Source: Amaranthus tricolor
Taxonomy: Eukaryota > Streptophyta > Magnoliopsida > Caryophyllales > Amaranthaceae
NCBI RefSeq assembly: GCF_026212465.1
Contig: NC_080058.1
Span: 9,563,485-9,627,484, forward strand
Length of the DNA: 64,000 nt
Direction of reading: 5' to 3'
In this document: one piece after another, positions 12,501-23,605 of the stretch
Position numbering within the stretch: position 1 is the first letter of the stretch
Layout: every line of letters starts with the position of its first letter
Made by a program: the position numbers and the translations under genes
The notes under the pieces: generated by a model
Told to the model about the DNA's origin: nothing
The model's database searches: none
Seen by the model: the letters and a program-made list of their open reading frames with translations, nothing else

Positions 12501-12864
12501 TAGTGGGCAATGGCGAGACTTGGAAGGAGAAATGCACGGTTATCACACTGGGAAAGTGTCATATGTGCTGACTCAGGTCGGGACTGCTGTATGTTGGCAA
12601 GTCTGCTCGGTTGGTGTGGTGGGCTTAATCTTTTTGGTAACATCGTTGTTTTCGAATGTCATCAGTACAGTTGCTTTGGTCGTTGGTCCTATTGCGTCTG
12701 TCGTAGTCTTCCATGACAAGATGAATGGTGTCAAGATAATTGCCATGTTGTCTGCACTTTGGGGTTTTGTTTCTTATATTTATCAAAATTACCTTGATGA
12801 TTATAGATCAACAGAGTTACGGAGGCAAATGGAAGCCAATGACAGTAGGGTGACTGCTTGCTAA
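9531..12864 (+). CDS. Purine permease (PUP) family transporter; exons 9531-9543, 11768-12864
   Basis: Plant PUPs are membrane proteins of the drug/metabolite transporter superfamily that import purines, cytokinins and related compounds by proton symport. Exon 1 is only 13 nt (ATGGATGCTACTG), begins in a strong context (GCCGCCATGG) and ends at GT (9544). Exon 2 starts after AG at 11767, and the join keeps one frame of 369 residues, the usual family length. Diagnostic features are RWQWW at 28-32 before the first membrane span, AGQTAAVLLGRFYY in the first span/loop, LVQTAGFPILFIPL, the DNFLYSKGLLYLSAST motif and a LW.FVSYIY C-terminal span. Hydrophobicity suggests about ten helices. The intact frame argues for function. 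The closest subgroup is probably PUP4/PUP10/PUP11-like, and the substrate cannot be read from sequence. The 2.2-kb intron holds a SINE-like sequence and a dispersed repeat. The tiny first exon is inferred from splice sites and homology, so a transcript is needed to confirm it. Confidence 0.9.
10168..10312 (+). repeat. Direct duplication in the PUP intron
   Basis: Two nearly identical copies of about 54 bp (10168-10222 and 10259-10312) share AACTTGGGACCGTATTGTA and a GTTTTTGTTTTTGAATTG block. They are separated by AT-rich filler. No coding role is seen. Confidence 0.7.
10394..10535 (+). mobile_element. tRNA-derived SINE-like sequence in the PUP intron
   Basis: Pol III box A (TAGCTCAATTGG at 10401-10412) and box B (GGTTCGAATC at 10445-10454) have tRNA-like spacing. 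A non-tRNA tail with CGGGATCCAGTTGGATCCGCC follows. The 5' part cannot fold as a full tRNA by eye, so a tRNA-derived SINE or tRNA pseudogene is more likely than a functional tRNA. No target duplication was identified. Confidence 0.45.
10550..10745 (+). repeat. Dispersed intronic repeat (TTACCG family), copy 1
   Basis: Shares TATTACCGCAT, ACGATTGC, GTTACCG and a CAATATGC-type end with 22085-22245 in the intron of the PUB9-like gene. Both copies run on the gene's sense strand. Probably the remains of a small non-autonomous DNA transposon. Confidence 0.4.
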
Positions 12865-15221
12865 TAGTCCCTACGTCCTTTGGAGTATATTCCATTTGAA
12901 TCAAAAAAACTCTTACAAAAAATGATTAAGGAGCAAATTGAAAGTGACGGAGTATTATTTATTCAAATTGCAAAGATGTGTTTTTACATTTTTTCTCTTC
13001 TAATTTAATGACCAATTGTGGGTTTTCACTGTTCTTAGGTGATTTTCTTGTACTGTTGCCTACTTGTATAGTAGATGATTTCCATTACTATATTGCAGAT
13101 TTGCAGTCACTTTTTTCCATTTTTGCTGATACAAATAGTTACGTGTACGTGGGCATGTCTATAAAGAAGGTATACTCAAATACATTTAAGTTTTTTTTTG
13201 TGTTCATTTGTAAAAGGGAAATTTTCTATAATAAACTAATTTTTGTTTGATCTGCTAAAAATAAACCTATTTATTGTTTATTTTTAAATAAACTCATCTA
13301 TTAAATATATTTGTTAAAATTAAACACACCTTTATTTATAACCATCTTAAAAGCTTCTTTGTGATCAAACAATTAGGAATTAACTATAGTTAAGTTTATT
13401 TTCAGCAATTATATCGTATGGTAAGTTTTATTTTAAAAAAAATCAATATTTGAATTTATTTTTAACGGATTAAGCAAAGATTGATTTATTTTTGACAATT
13501 TTCTCTTTGTAAAATGGCTAAATGACCTTCATTTTGAAATAATAATAGTTCATTTATAAAAAAGTATAGGTGATAAATTTATACGGTTTTGTAATGCATC
13601 TTTTGGAGTAGGAGTGAATATGAATATGAATTTAGTGGGTAATGAATGGATATTAGTGTGAAAAGTTTTATCAGTCATAGGTTGTGAGTAGGTGGTGCCC
13701 GGCTCATACCCATTGGACTCACCTCATATATGTTCGCTCTATATTAGGTTTCTATATTTTTTATTGAAAACCATTGATAAAAAAATAAGGATATGGATAT
13801 TGAATTATAGTCTCTCTGTTCCTTGCACAAGGAATATTCAGGATAATTAATAAAAATAGAATTTTTTAGATGGTAAATTATTATTTTATTAAATAATAGA
13901 TTTGATGGAGAAAAAGTGAGGATTATAAATATTAAAAAAGTATTAAATGAAAGTTATTGAAAAAATATAGAGACCACAATTAATAAAAATATTTTTACAA
14001 AAAAATTAGTAGGAAAGGACCATAAGCAATATAAAATGTTAAAATGAAGTTAATGCAAGATATGTGGCGACCACATAAGCATTTTTAAAATATTAAAATA
14101 AGGACTAACGGGTTATTTTTGTTTAAAATTTACGATATAAATAAAAAGATTATTTATAGGAATAACAAATGGAACACTCAAAATTACAACTAGAACTTTT
14201 TGAAGGAAGGGAAGGAAATTATTTTGGTTTTGAGTTTACGTTAGGTTGAGTCATGTCAAGCTTTGGTAAAAATTCATGTCCATATCATGTCAATTCGATG
14301 CATATTGGATCAATTGTAATAAAGGGTGAGATATGTATCATGCTAATGGGATGTGACTAAATTTTATAAAGTTTATTGTCATAAACGTATTGCATAATGT
14401 CATCCTTAACCCGATCTTAAGATCAACAATGAGCAACGAGCACTCACATACAAAGTTCCTTGTTCGATATATAATTTATTAAATTCGAATTTAGATCACT
14501 TCTGACTCAAATTGATTATTGATTATTACACTTTGGGCGTTTAAATTGGTATTAGACAATTTTTCAACTGAATCAACTTTTAAAAGTCATAATCAAGATT
14601 ATGCTCTTTCACATTTTAGCTTTATTAATTTGAAATTATTTATATTATTTATAACACATTTTTACAAATTAAAGTGTACAATCATAGAAGTTTTTATATT
14701 TATTATTATTATTATCCGTCGTGATTTATGATTTATGTATATGGAACAATGAGTAGATTCATTTTTTAAGTATTTTTAATCCAAATCTCCAAATTAATTT
14801 AGACTTATTTTATGGTATATCCATCACTTTTACTCTCAAATAATTTATTGAATTGATACAAGTATAAGAGAAGTTGCGTTAATTTTTTTCAATTGAGTAG
14901 AATTAATTTTATCAGTCAAAATTATTAGTTTCTAATAAATAGTAATATTACTTGTTCCACTATACATTATCCAGTCATTTAACTTTTCTCAAAACTTTTC
15001 TGAAAAAAAAAACTTTTTTAAAAAACTTAAAAAAAAAAAAAAAAAAGTCATTTAACATTTTTAATTCTACTTGAATCAAAATTGAAACTCAATGTCTCAA
15101 AAACTAATGGGTCATAACTTGGTATTTGAGACTTAGTGTCTAAAAATGATCCGACCTGAAAAATAACAAATGGAGAAATTCGTCCGTGATTCAAACCTAA
15201 TTATATGACTTTTTCCCAACC
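12865..15221. other. PUP 3' UTR and AT-rich intergenic sequence
   Basis: A 3' UTR presumably follows the TAA at 12862-12864. Near 13810-14180 lies a degenerate MITE-like segment (TCTCTCTGTTCC after TA; later GGAATAACAAATGGAAC). No further coding sequence is supported. Confidence 0.4.
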
Positions 15222-16418
15222 TTTTGAGAGACCGTCTTTTTTAAAGACGGCTCTCAAGAGTAGAGCTCACTTTCCTTCTTTAGTAAATATCTTAATTCAA
15301 AAAAAAAACTGTTGTTTTAAAAAAAATTACTATTTTTTTTAAAAAAAAAGGTGTAAAAATTGTTGTTTTAAAAAAAATTGCTATTTTAAAAAAAAAAAAC
15401 TGTAGAAAACTGCTTTCTTTTTTGGAAGGTGAAAAGTTTTCTGATTAATTGTCTATTCTAAAGCAAAATAAAAAATCATTTAGTTTAAATTAGATTTTTT
15501 CATTTTTTTTTTAAAAATTAAGGTTCATCAATGTTGAAAAATAGTGATGTTGAAGATGACAATTATGGTTAATTTTTATGATTTGGGGTTAAAATAATAT
15601 ATTTAGCGTTATAACATAATATACTTGGAGTTATAGCATAATATATTTGTGGTTATAACATAATATATTTAGGGTTATAACTCAATATATTTGGAATTAA
15701 AACTTGATATATTTGAGGTTTTATAACATAATATATTTGCTTGTATTATTATAATGTCAATTTTGTAGTATTATATCACAAATATATAATGTTATAAGCC
15801 CAAATCTATTACGTTATGACCGCAATTATATATTTTTTTATGACCCCAACTATATTATGTTATAACCCAAATATATTATGGTTATAACCCCAAATATATT
15901 ACGTTATAATTACAAATATATTATGTTATAACTCCTAATATATTATGTTATAACCACAATTGTTTTTATTAATTTCCCCCAAACAGTAGACATTGTTGTC
16001 TTCTTCAACATCACTATTTATACCATTGATGAAGCTTAATTTTAAAAACAAAAAAAATCAGAAAATTGTAAATCCAACTAATATATAATAACACAATCAA
16101 CCCAAAAAAATGAAAATAAAAGCTTTAAAAACGAAAATGATGAAGGATAAATGCATAACTTTGATGGTTTTGTAAACGTTGAAAAAAATAAAAAGAGAAT
16201 AAATAACAATAAATTTGAAAGAAGAAGATGGAAATTAAAAAACACAAATAGAGTTTGAGAGAAAAAGATGAATAGTTTTATTAGAAGAGAGAAAAAAAAT
16301 CAAAAATAAAAGTTAAAAAGCATTATTTAAAAAATTTAATTATTTTTTAAAAAAAAATTAAAAATTAAGCTTGCCTAAACTTGAAACGTCTTTTAAAGAC
16401 GTTCTCAAGTAAGAATTT
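15222..16418. mobile_element. Large foldback element, about 1.2 kb
   Basis: The two halves are inverted copies. The outer ends are GAGACCGTCTTTTTTAAAGACGG (left) and the matching CGTCTTTTAAAGACGTTCTCAAG (right). Inside come TTAAGSTTCATCAATG, then ATAGTGATGTTGAAGA, then mirrored tandem repeats meeting near 15770. No ORF is present. The GAGACG/CGTCTC ends link it to the smaller foldbacks elsewhere in the window. Replication by an unknown transposase or by single-strand slippage are both possible. Confidence 0.6.
15586..15962. repeat. Mirrored tandem repeat of a roughly 21-bp unit
   Basis: About seven degenerate copies of ATAATATATTTGGGGTTATAAC-like units run rightward (15586-15745). Eight or nine copies run in the opposite orientation (15765-15962). 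Together they form the inner stem of the 15222-16418 foldback. Confidence 0.75.
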
Positions 16419-17071
16419 GTGTCTCATATAAATGAATAAGTGGAAAATAGGATTTTGTAATAAAAAACAAGTGATATAGTACTAGTTTAACCTTGTATAA
16501 CAAGTGTCAAAGCAACCATATATAATCCACGTGCATTGAGTATAATTGATAAATCATCCTTTTGGTAAAATCCAATTGTCATTTAATGCTCTTCTTTTTT
16601 CGGTCCTCAATTTTCCATTCATTTTCATACTTCCTCTCATCGACCCCAAAAAGGCCAAAACTAAAATACCATGCTTTACCACTATTATTGACTCCATTAG
16701 TATTCCTATTCAAAATTAATCCAACCTCAAATATTTACTATGTTTCAAAATACTTATAATGATTAATTGTCACGCCATTTATTATATTGATTCGATTTTT
16801 AATATAATTTTTAATTATGTATAATAAAAATTAAAAAAAAATTAATATTGATAATATTTTATATTGAAAGGAATTAAATAAAATTTTATTTAATCATAAT
16901 TTAATTTATAAATTAAAAATTAATCGTAAATTAAAAATAATAAATAAATAATATAATATTTCTAATATTGCAAATAAATTAAAAAGGGAGAAGTATAATA
17001 CTTACTCCCTTCTTAAATACTTGCTACCTAACGTTTATTATCACTATTTATAGTTCAAGCTTATTTTATGT
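16419..17071. other. Intergenic, AT-rich
   Basis: No gene seen. ACTCCCTTCTTAAATACTTG near 17003 looks like an isolated MITE end. Confidence 0.35.
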
Positions 17072-17089
17072 ATTACGGCTAGTGATGGC

Positions 17090-17215
17090 CACGGTCCGGG
17101 TTGGGCCGGTTTCGATTCCATGTGGAACTTGATTCGAACGTTCTAGTTCCGGGCGGTTCAAAACGGTTCATTGGCGGTTCTGGCGGTTCCAACTCACGGG
17201 TCAGGTGGGTCGGAC
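17090..17215. repeat. hAT subterminal GGTTC repeats, left side
   Basis: Clusters of GGGCCGG, GGCGGTTC and CGGTTC motifs within about 120 bp, much more GC-rich than the surroundings. Counterpart of the right-hand cluster. Confidence 0.7.
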
Positions 17216-17640
17216 CATCAGTTTCATTCTTATTTTTCCTTTAAATATAATATAAAAATACTATAATAATGCGGGCGTATCTTTGATAATTACTTGATTA
17301 TTAGCGAAATTCATTGCTTGTCATCGTTATTAAAATATTCACTAAAAAGAATGAAAAAAATAAATTAATAAGAAACGATAAAGATGATTAATAAAAAAAA
17401 GAGGGAGAAAATGGACTTGAACCTAGTACCCGAATGAATACTAAGTTGCCTACGTATCCCGAAGGAATCAAAGTCCACGTAGTTTTTTGTCATACCTTTT
17501 TATTTGTAGTTGTTGAATGTTGATTGATCGTTGTCCGATTGATCATATTCGTCTTCGTCATCATCATCTTGTTGGTTAGATGCTTCCATTGACTCTCTTC
17601 CTGACGATGATGCAGATGTATCCATCATCATCAATGGATC

Positions 17641-18891
17641 ATCATTGCCTTTGATCATCATCGTTCTTGAGTCCTTGTGTTCGGAGCTCCGCTTGATTCC
17701 AATCTTTCTTGCAAACACATATTTGAATAGTATGTGGAGTAAGACGAGATCTCTTTTCGTTTAGAACTCTTCTACCTACACTAAAATCAGACTCCGACGC
17801 AATCGTAGAAGCAATAACTGCAAGGATATCCTTTGCAATTCTCGATAATATGGGAAATTTTATGGATTTTTCTTTCCATCATTCTAAAATATTATAGCTA
17901 CCTTGGTCAATTTTAAAGTGATGTTTAAGATAATTATCTAATTCTAAATATGAAGTGGAGGGTGATGAGAAAGAAGATGGTCCTACAAAACTATCATCTT
18001 GGCTTATTATGTTAGCTATTACAGGATTATAATAAGTGGGACGTGCCGAGACACTAGCACGCCTAGACGTATCGCGACTTGGGTTATATACACTAGCATA
18101 GTAATCATAAAGTTCTGCTAAAAGATTTTTACAATTTCCAACATAATTATGTACATCACTAGGCGGACGATTTAATGATTGGTAGTAAAATCCAATTACT
18201 TAAGTAAGGATTTCTGTCTTAAAACATGGGTCTAAAATTGTCGCAATTCCATGAATAAAAGGAAAATCAGTAAAATACGTCTTCCACTTGTCCATCATAT
18301 CTCCAAGAATCAACTTTAAATATATGTTAGTATCATTATGCGAATGTCGGTTGGTTCTTTTGTAAAATACGACCACACATGTGAAACAGCTCTACCACTA
18401 GGAGGTGACATTGCCGGAAAAGGTTGTCTTACTGGTTCATCTTCATCTAAATTTAAATAGAATGACATACTCAAATACAACAATATATAAATAAATAATA
18501 ATATAAAAATTTAATCAATTTGAAGAATAAAATTATAAAACTAACCGATACTTTGGAAATTGACTCGTTTACCACGAGTTTGTCTTTGTTGTTGTTGTTG
18601 TTGTTGTTGTTGTTCTTCATATGATCTCGTTGATGACTGTCGAGATCTATGTATCCCAATAGGGGTCGTTGGTTCGTCGTCTTCTTCTTCTTCTTAAATT
18701 TGTATTTCTCTTTCCACTTCTTCTGCATAATCGTGTAATTCTTGGTCGTACCCTTCTGGATAATTTGGTTCAAAATTATAAGTACTAAACGAAGGTGTTG
18801 TTGATACCGACGGTGTTAAAGTGACCTTCCTTTTGGAGCTAAAATCTCTCAATGATTTTGCCACTTTAGTAATTTTAGAGGCTTTTTTCAA
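17641..18891 (-). pseudogene. hAT transposase relic lacking the catalytic core
   Basis: Read on the minus strand. The start (18891) gives a Ser/Thr-rich leader, an acidic run and a nine-Gln stretch, ending at a likely donor near 18545. After an acceptor near 18449 comes SGRAVSHVWSYFTKEP, the beginning of a BED zinc finger. Near 18345 the sequence jumps in another frame to GDMMDKWKTYF and the HGIATILDP.FK motif of the C-terminal RNase-H-like region. ILSRIAKDILAV and SESDFSVGRRVLNEKRSRL of the hAT dimerisation domain follow. The rest of the BED finger and the catalytic region are gone. In-frame stops occur at 18694-18696, 18200-18202 and 17879-17881; the last replaces the first W of the usual EWW. 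No active transposase can be made. It could persist only if mobilised in trans. Confidence 0.85.
18588..18613. repeat. (TTG)n microsatellite
   Basis: About nine TTG units, which on the minus strand encode the poly-Gln stretch of the hAT relic. Confidence 0.85.
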
Positions 18892-19094
18892 AAAAGAAGA
18901 AATGATAATATTAAAATAATAATGGAATTAAGAAATAAATAAATAATTAAAAGACTAATTACGTAATTAAGAAATAATTAAAATACTAGTTATATAATTA
19001 AGAGAATAATTGCGTAATTAAGTAATTAAGTAGAGAGAGTAAGTAATGAAGATGATTGAAAGTGTGGTCTATGTATACAAAAATCCCAACGACT

Positions 19095-19430
19095 AGTTTT
19101 TGGCCGGTTCCAAAGAATCGCTAGGCCGGGTGAACCGTCCGGTTGGCCGGTTCCAAAGAATCGTTGGACCGGGTGAACCGTTCGGTTCCAAGGCACCATT
19201 AGGCCGGGTGAACCGGTCCGGTCCGGTTCCTTGGAACCGGTGGTCCGGGTGAACCGGCCCGCGGTTTTTTGGTATCGGTGGTCCGGTTCCAAAGAACCGC
19301 AGGCCGGTTCAAGCGGTTTTTTCCAGCGGTTTCACGGTTCCGCTGTTTGGGCCAGTTCAAAACCTGTCGCGAACGGTTTTGGTTCCGGGACGGTTTCAAG
19401 CGGTTCGGGACCGGTTCGGTTCTGGGTAAC
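19095..19430. repeat. hAT subterminal GGTTC repeats, right side
   Basis: Repeated modules of GGCCGGTTCCAAAGAATCG and GGCCGGGTGAACCG, then alternating CGGTTC/GAACCG. The block is strikingly GC-rich against its AT-rich surroundings. All ORFs crossing it are low-complexity shadows. Confidence 0.75.
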
Positions 19431-19445
19431 CCCCTCCATTACGGT

Positions 19446-20150
19446 TAATGTGCAATAAAAAATATAATCAGGTGAAATCTTATTTTAGTCGTCTAGGGGC
19501 AGTTCTTGGGCCGTGTGAGGTGCCCAACCGCACAGGGCCCCGAACCTAAAGGGTCTCATATTAAAAAATTCTAATAACATACCAATGGTCATATCTTTAA
19601 AACCTGTAGATCACATTTTTTTCTCTCCTTTTTTATCACCTCATATATGTTTACACATTCATCAAATATCAATTATCACTAACTTAATTAATAAAAATAA
19701 TCAACAATTTATTTTTAAACTTTTCAACCTTTCAAACTTTTACGGTTTTTATTATTGTTCATCAATCTATTTCTATTTTTTCTCTTCCATTTTAACATTA
19801 AAGAAGAAAGTTTAATTTTTAACAACTTAATTTAAGTTTTAAAAAAATATTTTTTTTTATTTTAATTATGAAGGGCCCCAATTTAAAAATTTATGAAAAA
19901 TAAACAGAATTTCAAAATTATTTACTCTGCCACTGTAATCATTTAAACGTATATTTTCGTAATCTTAACTTTTTATATTATTAAAATATAAATAATTTAA
20001 TATATAAGAGACCAAAACAACTTTAAAAAAAATCCCGCAAGCATAATAAACAATTTCAAACTGAAAACCGTCCAAACGTAGACGAAATTCACAACCAACG
20101 TGTTTCTTTTACCCTCTATTAACGCAAACGGAGTAAAAAAAACACAATTT
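19446..20150. other. Intergenic upstream of the PUB9-like gene
   Basis: AT-rich, no gene seen. GA-rich leader sequence begins at about 20150. Confidence 0.4.
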
Positions 20151-20198
20151 CAGAGAGAGAGAGAAACGAACATTTTAGAGAGAGAAACTGCGACACAG

Positions 20199-20206
20199 AT
20201 ATAAAA
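20199..20206 (+). promoter_or_regulatory. Candidate TATA box of the PUB9-like gene
   Basis: ATATAAAA lies 101 bp before the ATG, after a GAGAGAGA-rich stretch (20152-20188). Such GA repeats are common in plant core promoters and leaders. Confidence 0.35.
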
Positions 20207-20306
20207 GGAAAGAATAAAAACGAGTGAATGTTGATGAATCTATATCCCTCTACACTTTCACCAGAAATCTTCTCTAATTTCGTCTGATTTTTCTTTCATT
20301 AGAAAA

Positions 20307-23300
20307 ATGGGGAAGAGTGAGGCTAATGGTGTTGCAGATTGTGAAATTATGAAGAATACAAGAGAGCTTAAGAAGGAATTAAAGCAACTAATCATTGAGA
20401 TAATTGAAGATAATCATGAAGATCATAAAGATGATGAGAGTATCAATGGAGAAGTAATTCTGGATACAATCGATAAAACAATTCAGACATTGATTTCATT
20501 GAAAGAATTGAAGATAAATAAAAAGATTAAACACTCTTCTAAAATTCATGTGCTGAATGTTCCTGAGGAATTTCGTTGTCCAATTTCTAAAGAAATTATG
20601 AAGGACCCAGTTATTTTATCTACTGGGCAGGTAATTTTTTAATTTGGGTATTCTTTAATTTTTCTGGGTTTTGTTTGTTTTCATTCTTTGTTTAATAGTA
20701 TTATTTACTGTTGGAGTGTCGGTTTGACATTTCTTGTATACTACATAAATTTTTAATGTTTGGTGAGTTGAGATTTTTACTAGTTGTTGAGTTTTCCTGA
20801 ATTTCTGGGTAATTAAACTTTGTTGAGTATGATTTTTCTCTGATTATGGGCAATTGGGCATGTTAGTCGTCTGATCAGAGAATGTCAGGCGTTTTAGCAG
20901 TATTTGGTTTGCTTTCATCATCCAAGTACCTCAAACAAAAATTTGCTCCATATATTCTAAATAATTGCTACAATTTCGTTTTTAACACGTACTAAAGAAT
21001 TTGCTATGAATGCTTTTGGCTATTAGCCACGGGACACTGATGGGTTTCATTTGACTGCACGTATTTTTTCTGCTCTCTCAAGTCGGTATTTTTTTCTGCT
21101 CTCTCAAGTCGGTATGGTTATGATTTGTTCGCTATTCTTTCGGGACCTGAATTTGTACAGGACGGTAGGCTGATGACCATTACTACGACTCACAATACTA
21201 AAAATAATGAAGTTATGTGCCCTTCTTTATTTATGTCAAGTTGCATATCATACATGAGAGAAGGTCTTAGTAAATAACGAAGTTAACAAATCACCCTTAC
21301 GTGGTAGGTTTTGATAGGTTGATAATTTTGTAATCTTAATTTATCTTTTTTGTTTTGTTTATTTTATTATTATTTTTTTTATCTTTTTATTATGATAAAT
21401 CATGGTGATTGATTAAGAATTTTTGTGATATTTGATGCTAAAAGTAAATTGGAAATAAATTATTTGTTAGTTTTATTGTTAACAAATGCCAAAGGGAGGG
21501 TATGTTTGCGTATATCCAGGTGAGGGTGGCTTAATAACATTGAGGAAATGAAATGGAATGTACTCACACTCTTTGTTCAATTTCGTCCACTCTTTAACTA
21601 ATCTTTTCGTTTAAACCGTACATTTCTTTTAGGATAGAGGGAGTAGTTAGGAAGACAAGAAATGACAATGGTTGTACTATAAGTTGGGAAATTATGACTT
21701 ATCCATTTATAAATGTGTAGGGAAATTTTAGAATTAATGTGGGTTTGATTTGTTTAGGCTTAATAAATTATCTTGGAGGAAATGAGTTAATGTCCTTGTT
21801 TAACTGTTTATGCAAATTGGATTACTTGATAAATCAAATACATTAGATAATGACATGTAATTCTTGTGTCTCTATATGTGTATATAAGACTTGAGAGTTC
21901 TTGTTCTGAATATAATAACCAAGTGGGTAATTTGTCCGGGAAATGCCTTATGAAGTTCTTGAATCTTGATTGACTGTTGATGCAAGTTGAAGTACTTTTT
22001 ATAATGAAAAAAAGTTGCATTGTGTTATATCGATTGCGTTCTAAAGGTTTTTAGATTAACTGAACTGATACTAGTCACATTGTAAAGGTGTAAAAAACCG
22101 TATTTTTGGTTAATTTATGGGATATTTCATGGTTTTAGCTGATATTTGTTTGTATGACAACCAATTTTACTATTACTATTACCGCATTACCATGACCTTT
22201 ACCGCGATTGCGAATGTTACCGCATTTGCACTATGCACTATTGTACATGTACATGGTGACTTGATGTAGAGGACAGTATTGTGATTCTTTTACTTGAAGA
22301 TGTAAAAATTTATCTGAATTTGATAGGTGCACAATGCCAACTGGCAGTTATTGTTGGGCTTTTGTTGTCTTTGTGAAGTTTGTGCTGAAGTTGGTATGAG
22401 ATTCTTGTTCATTGAGTGATAATTGAGATTTTACCATTTGATCTTGCATTCTTAATTGTTATATGCAATTTGACCTCGTTCTGGCCTTGAACCAATGAGG
22501 GATCTTTGTACATTTGCAGACTTATGATCGACCATTCATTCAGAAATGGTTAAAAGAAGGAAACCGAACATGCCCTCAGACCCAGCAAGTGCTTTCTCAT
22601 ATCGAGCTCACCCCTAACCATTTAGTCCGTGAGCTGATATCACAGTGGTGCAAGGATCATGGAACCGAACTCCCTCCTCCTCAGGATATCAATGATGGAT
22701 TTGTAACTGATGCTGATCGAAACAATTTGAACGCACTTCTCGAGAAGCTGTCTTCAACTGTGCCGGAACAAAAGAAAGCTGCAAAAGAGATCCGCGTGCT
22801 GACTAGGCGAATGCCTTCTTTTCGATCCTTCTTTGGGGAGTCAACTAATGCCCTTCCACAACTTCTAGCCCCTCTCACTACCTTGGGAAGCCTTACGGAT
22901 CATCCTGATCTTCAAGAGGATCTTATAACAACGCTGTTAAATCTCTCTATTCACGACAACAACAAGAAGCTTATTGCGGAGCATCCACTTGTTATCCCTT
23001 TACTCATCGAATCGTTGAAATGTGGTAGCATCGAAACTAAAGCCAACGCGGCCGCTGCACTTTTCACACTGTCGGCACTCGATGAAAACAAGATTCTCAT
23101 CGCAGATTCTGGTGCTTTAAAGCCTTTGCTTGACCTTGTGGAATCATGTAATGAATCAGCCATGACAGATGTGACTTCGGCAATCTTTAACCTGTGTAAA
23201 AAACGGGAAAACAGGAGTAAAGCTGTTCGTGAGGGGGCCATTAAAGTGATAATGAATAAGCTCAAGCAGAGGGTGTTTGTCTCTGAACTATTATCTATCC

Positions 23301-23605
23301 TTGCACTTTTATCGACCAATCATAGAGCAATTGACGAGCTTGAGGAGCAAGCCACGGTTAGGTGTTTGCTAAGCATAATCAGGGAGAGTAATTGTGAGGC
23401 TGACCGGGAAAATAGCATTGTGATTATACACGACATATGTGGATATAGCCGTTATGCAATGAAGGATGTTCGGGATGACGAGAAAGACAGCAAAACACTT
23501 TCTATGCTGACGGAGAATGGAACTTCAAGAGCTAAAAGGAAGGCAAATTCCATACTCAATAAGCTCAACTCGAGCAGACACATAAACTACACTCATACTG
23601 CATAA
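20307..23605 (+). CDS. PUB9: U-box/ARM-repeat E3 ubiquitin ligase, PUB9-like; exons 20307-20630, 22520-23605
   Basis: Plant U-box proteins take ubiquitin from an E2 enzyme and pass it to substrates held by their ARM repeats. Exon 1 (108 codons) ends CAG|GTAATT; exon 2 starts after TTTGCAG at 22520 in phase 0. The product is 469 residues, close to the roughly 460 of Arabidopsis PUB9. An acidic/Lys-rich N-terminal helix (about 10-80) comes first. The U-box (about 86-152) contains EEFRCPISKEIMKDPVILSTGQ across the junction, TYDRPFIQKW and CPQTQQVL. ARM repeats run from about 190 to 445 (LLNLSIHD, NAAAALFTLSALD, IFNLCKKRENRSKAVREGAI). The tail is RAKRKANSIL..L and ends THTA, as in PUB9. The intron between GQ and TYD splits the U-box, a position conserved in this subfamily. 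All landmark residues are present. The gene symbol is by similarity; a PUB10-type relative is possible. Substrates are unknown. Confidence 0.93.
21270..21440 (+). repeat. Dispersed repeat in the PUB9-like intron
   Basis: Resembles 59715-59880: both have GTCTTAGTAAATAA, AACAAATCACCCTTA, GTAGGWTTTGATAG and a following AT-rich block with TGATTTA/ATCACG-like words. An unclassified dispersed element. Confidence 0.5.
22085..22245 (+). repeat. Dispersed intronic repeat (TTACCG family), copy 2
   Basis: Contains ATTACCGCATTACC, CGCGATTGCGAATGTTACCG and a CACTATGC-type end, matching the shape and order of motifs at 10550-10745 in the PUP intron. Confidence 0.4.

Larger units (their letters stand above)
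17080..19437 (-). mobile_element. Internally deleted hAT (Ac-like) transposon
   Basis: Flanked by ATTACGGC (17072-17079) and ATTACGGT (19438-19445), an 8-bp target duplication with one mismatch, as hAT elements make. The left tip TAGTGATGGCC fits the usual hAT terminus; the right tip is diverged. Both subterminal zones (17090-17210 and about 19095-19430) are packed with GGTTCC/CCGGTTC motifs in both orientations, as in Ac-like elements where transposase binds. The body carries a minus-strand transposase relic. At 2358 bp it is shorter than autonomous relatives, and the missing part is the catalytic core. Confidence 0.85.

Noticed and set aside
12213..12716. ORFs overlapping PUP exon 2
   Set aside because: Shadows of the strongly supported PUP reading frame.
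18471..18773. 100-codon minus-strand ORF with poly-Lys and poly-Asn
   Set aside because: Off-frame reading of the (CAA)n tract and intron of the hAT transposase relic.
19026..19458. ORFs on both strands rich in Arg, Gly, Pro and Thr
   Set aside because: Produced by the GGTTCC subterminal repeats of the hAT element, with a repeating pattern in every frame and no domain.
22951..23319. 122-codon minus-strand ORF
   Set aside because: Antisense shadow of the ARM-repeat exon of the PUB9-like gene.
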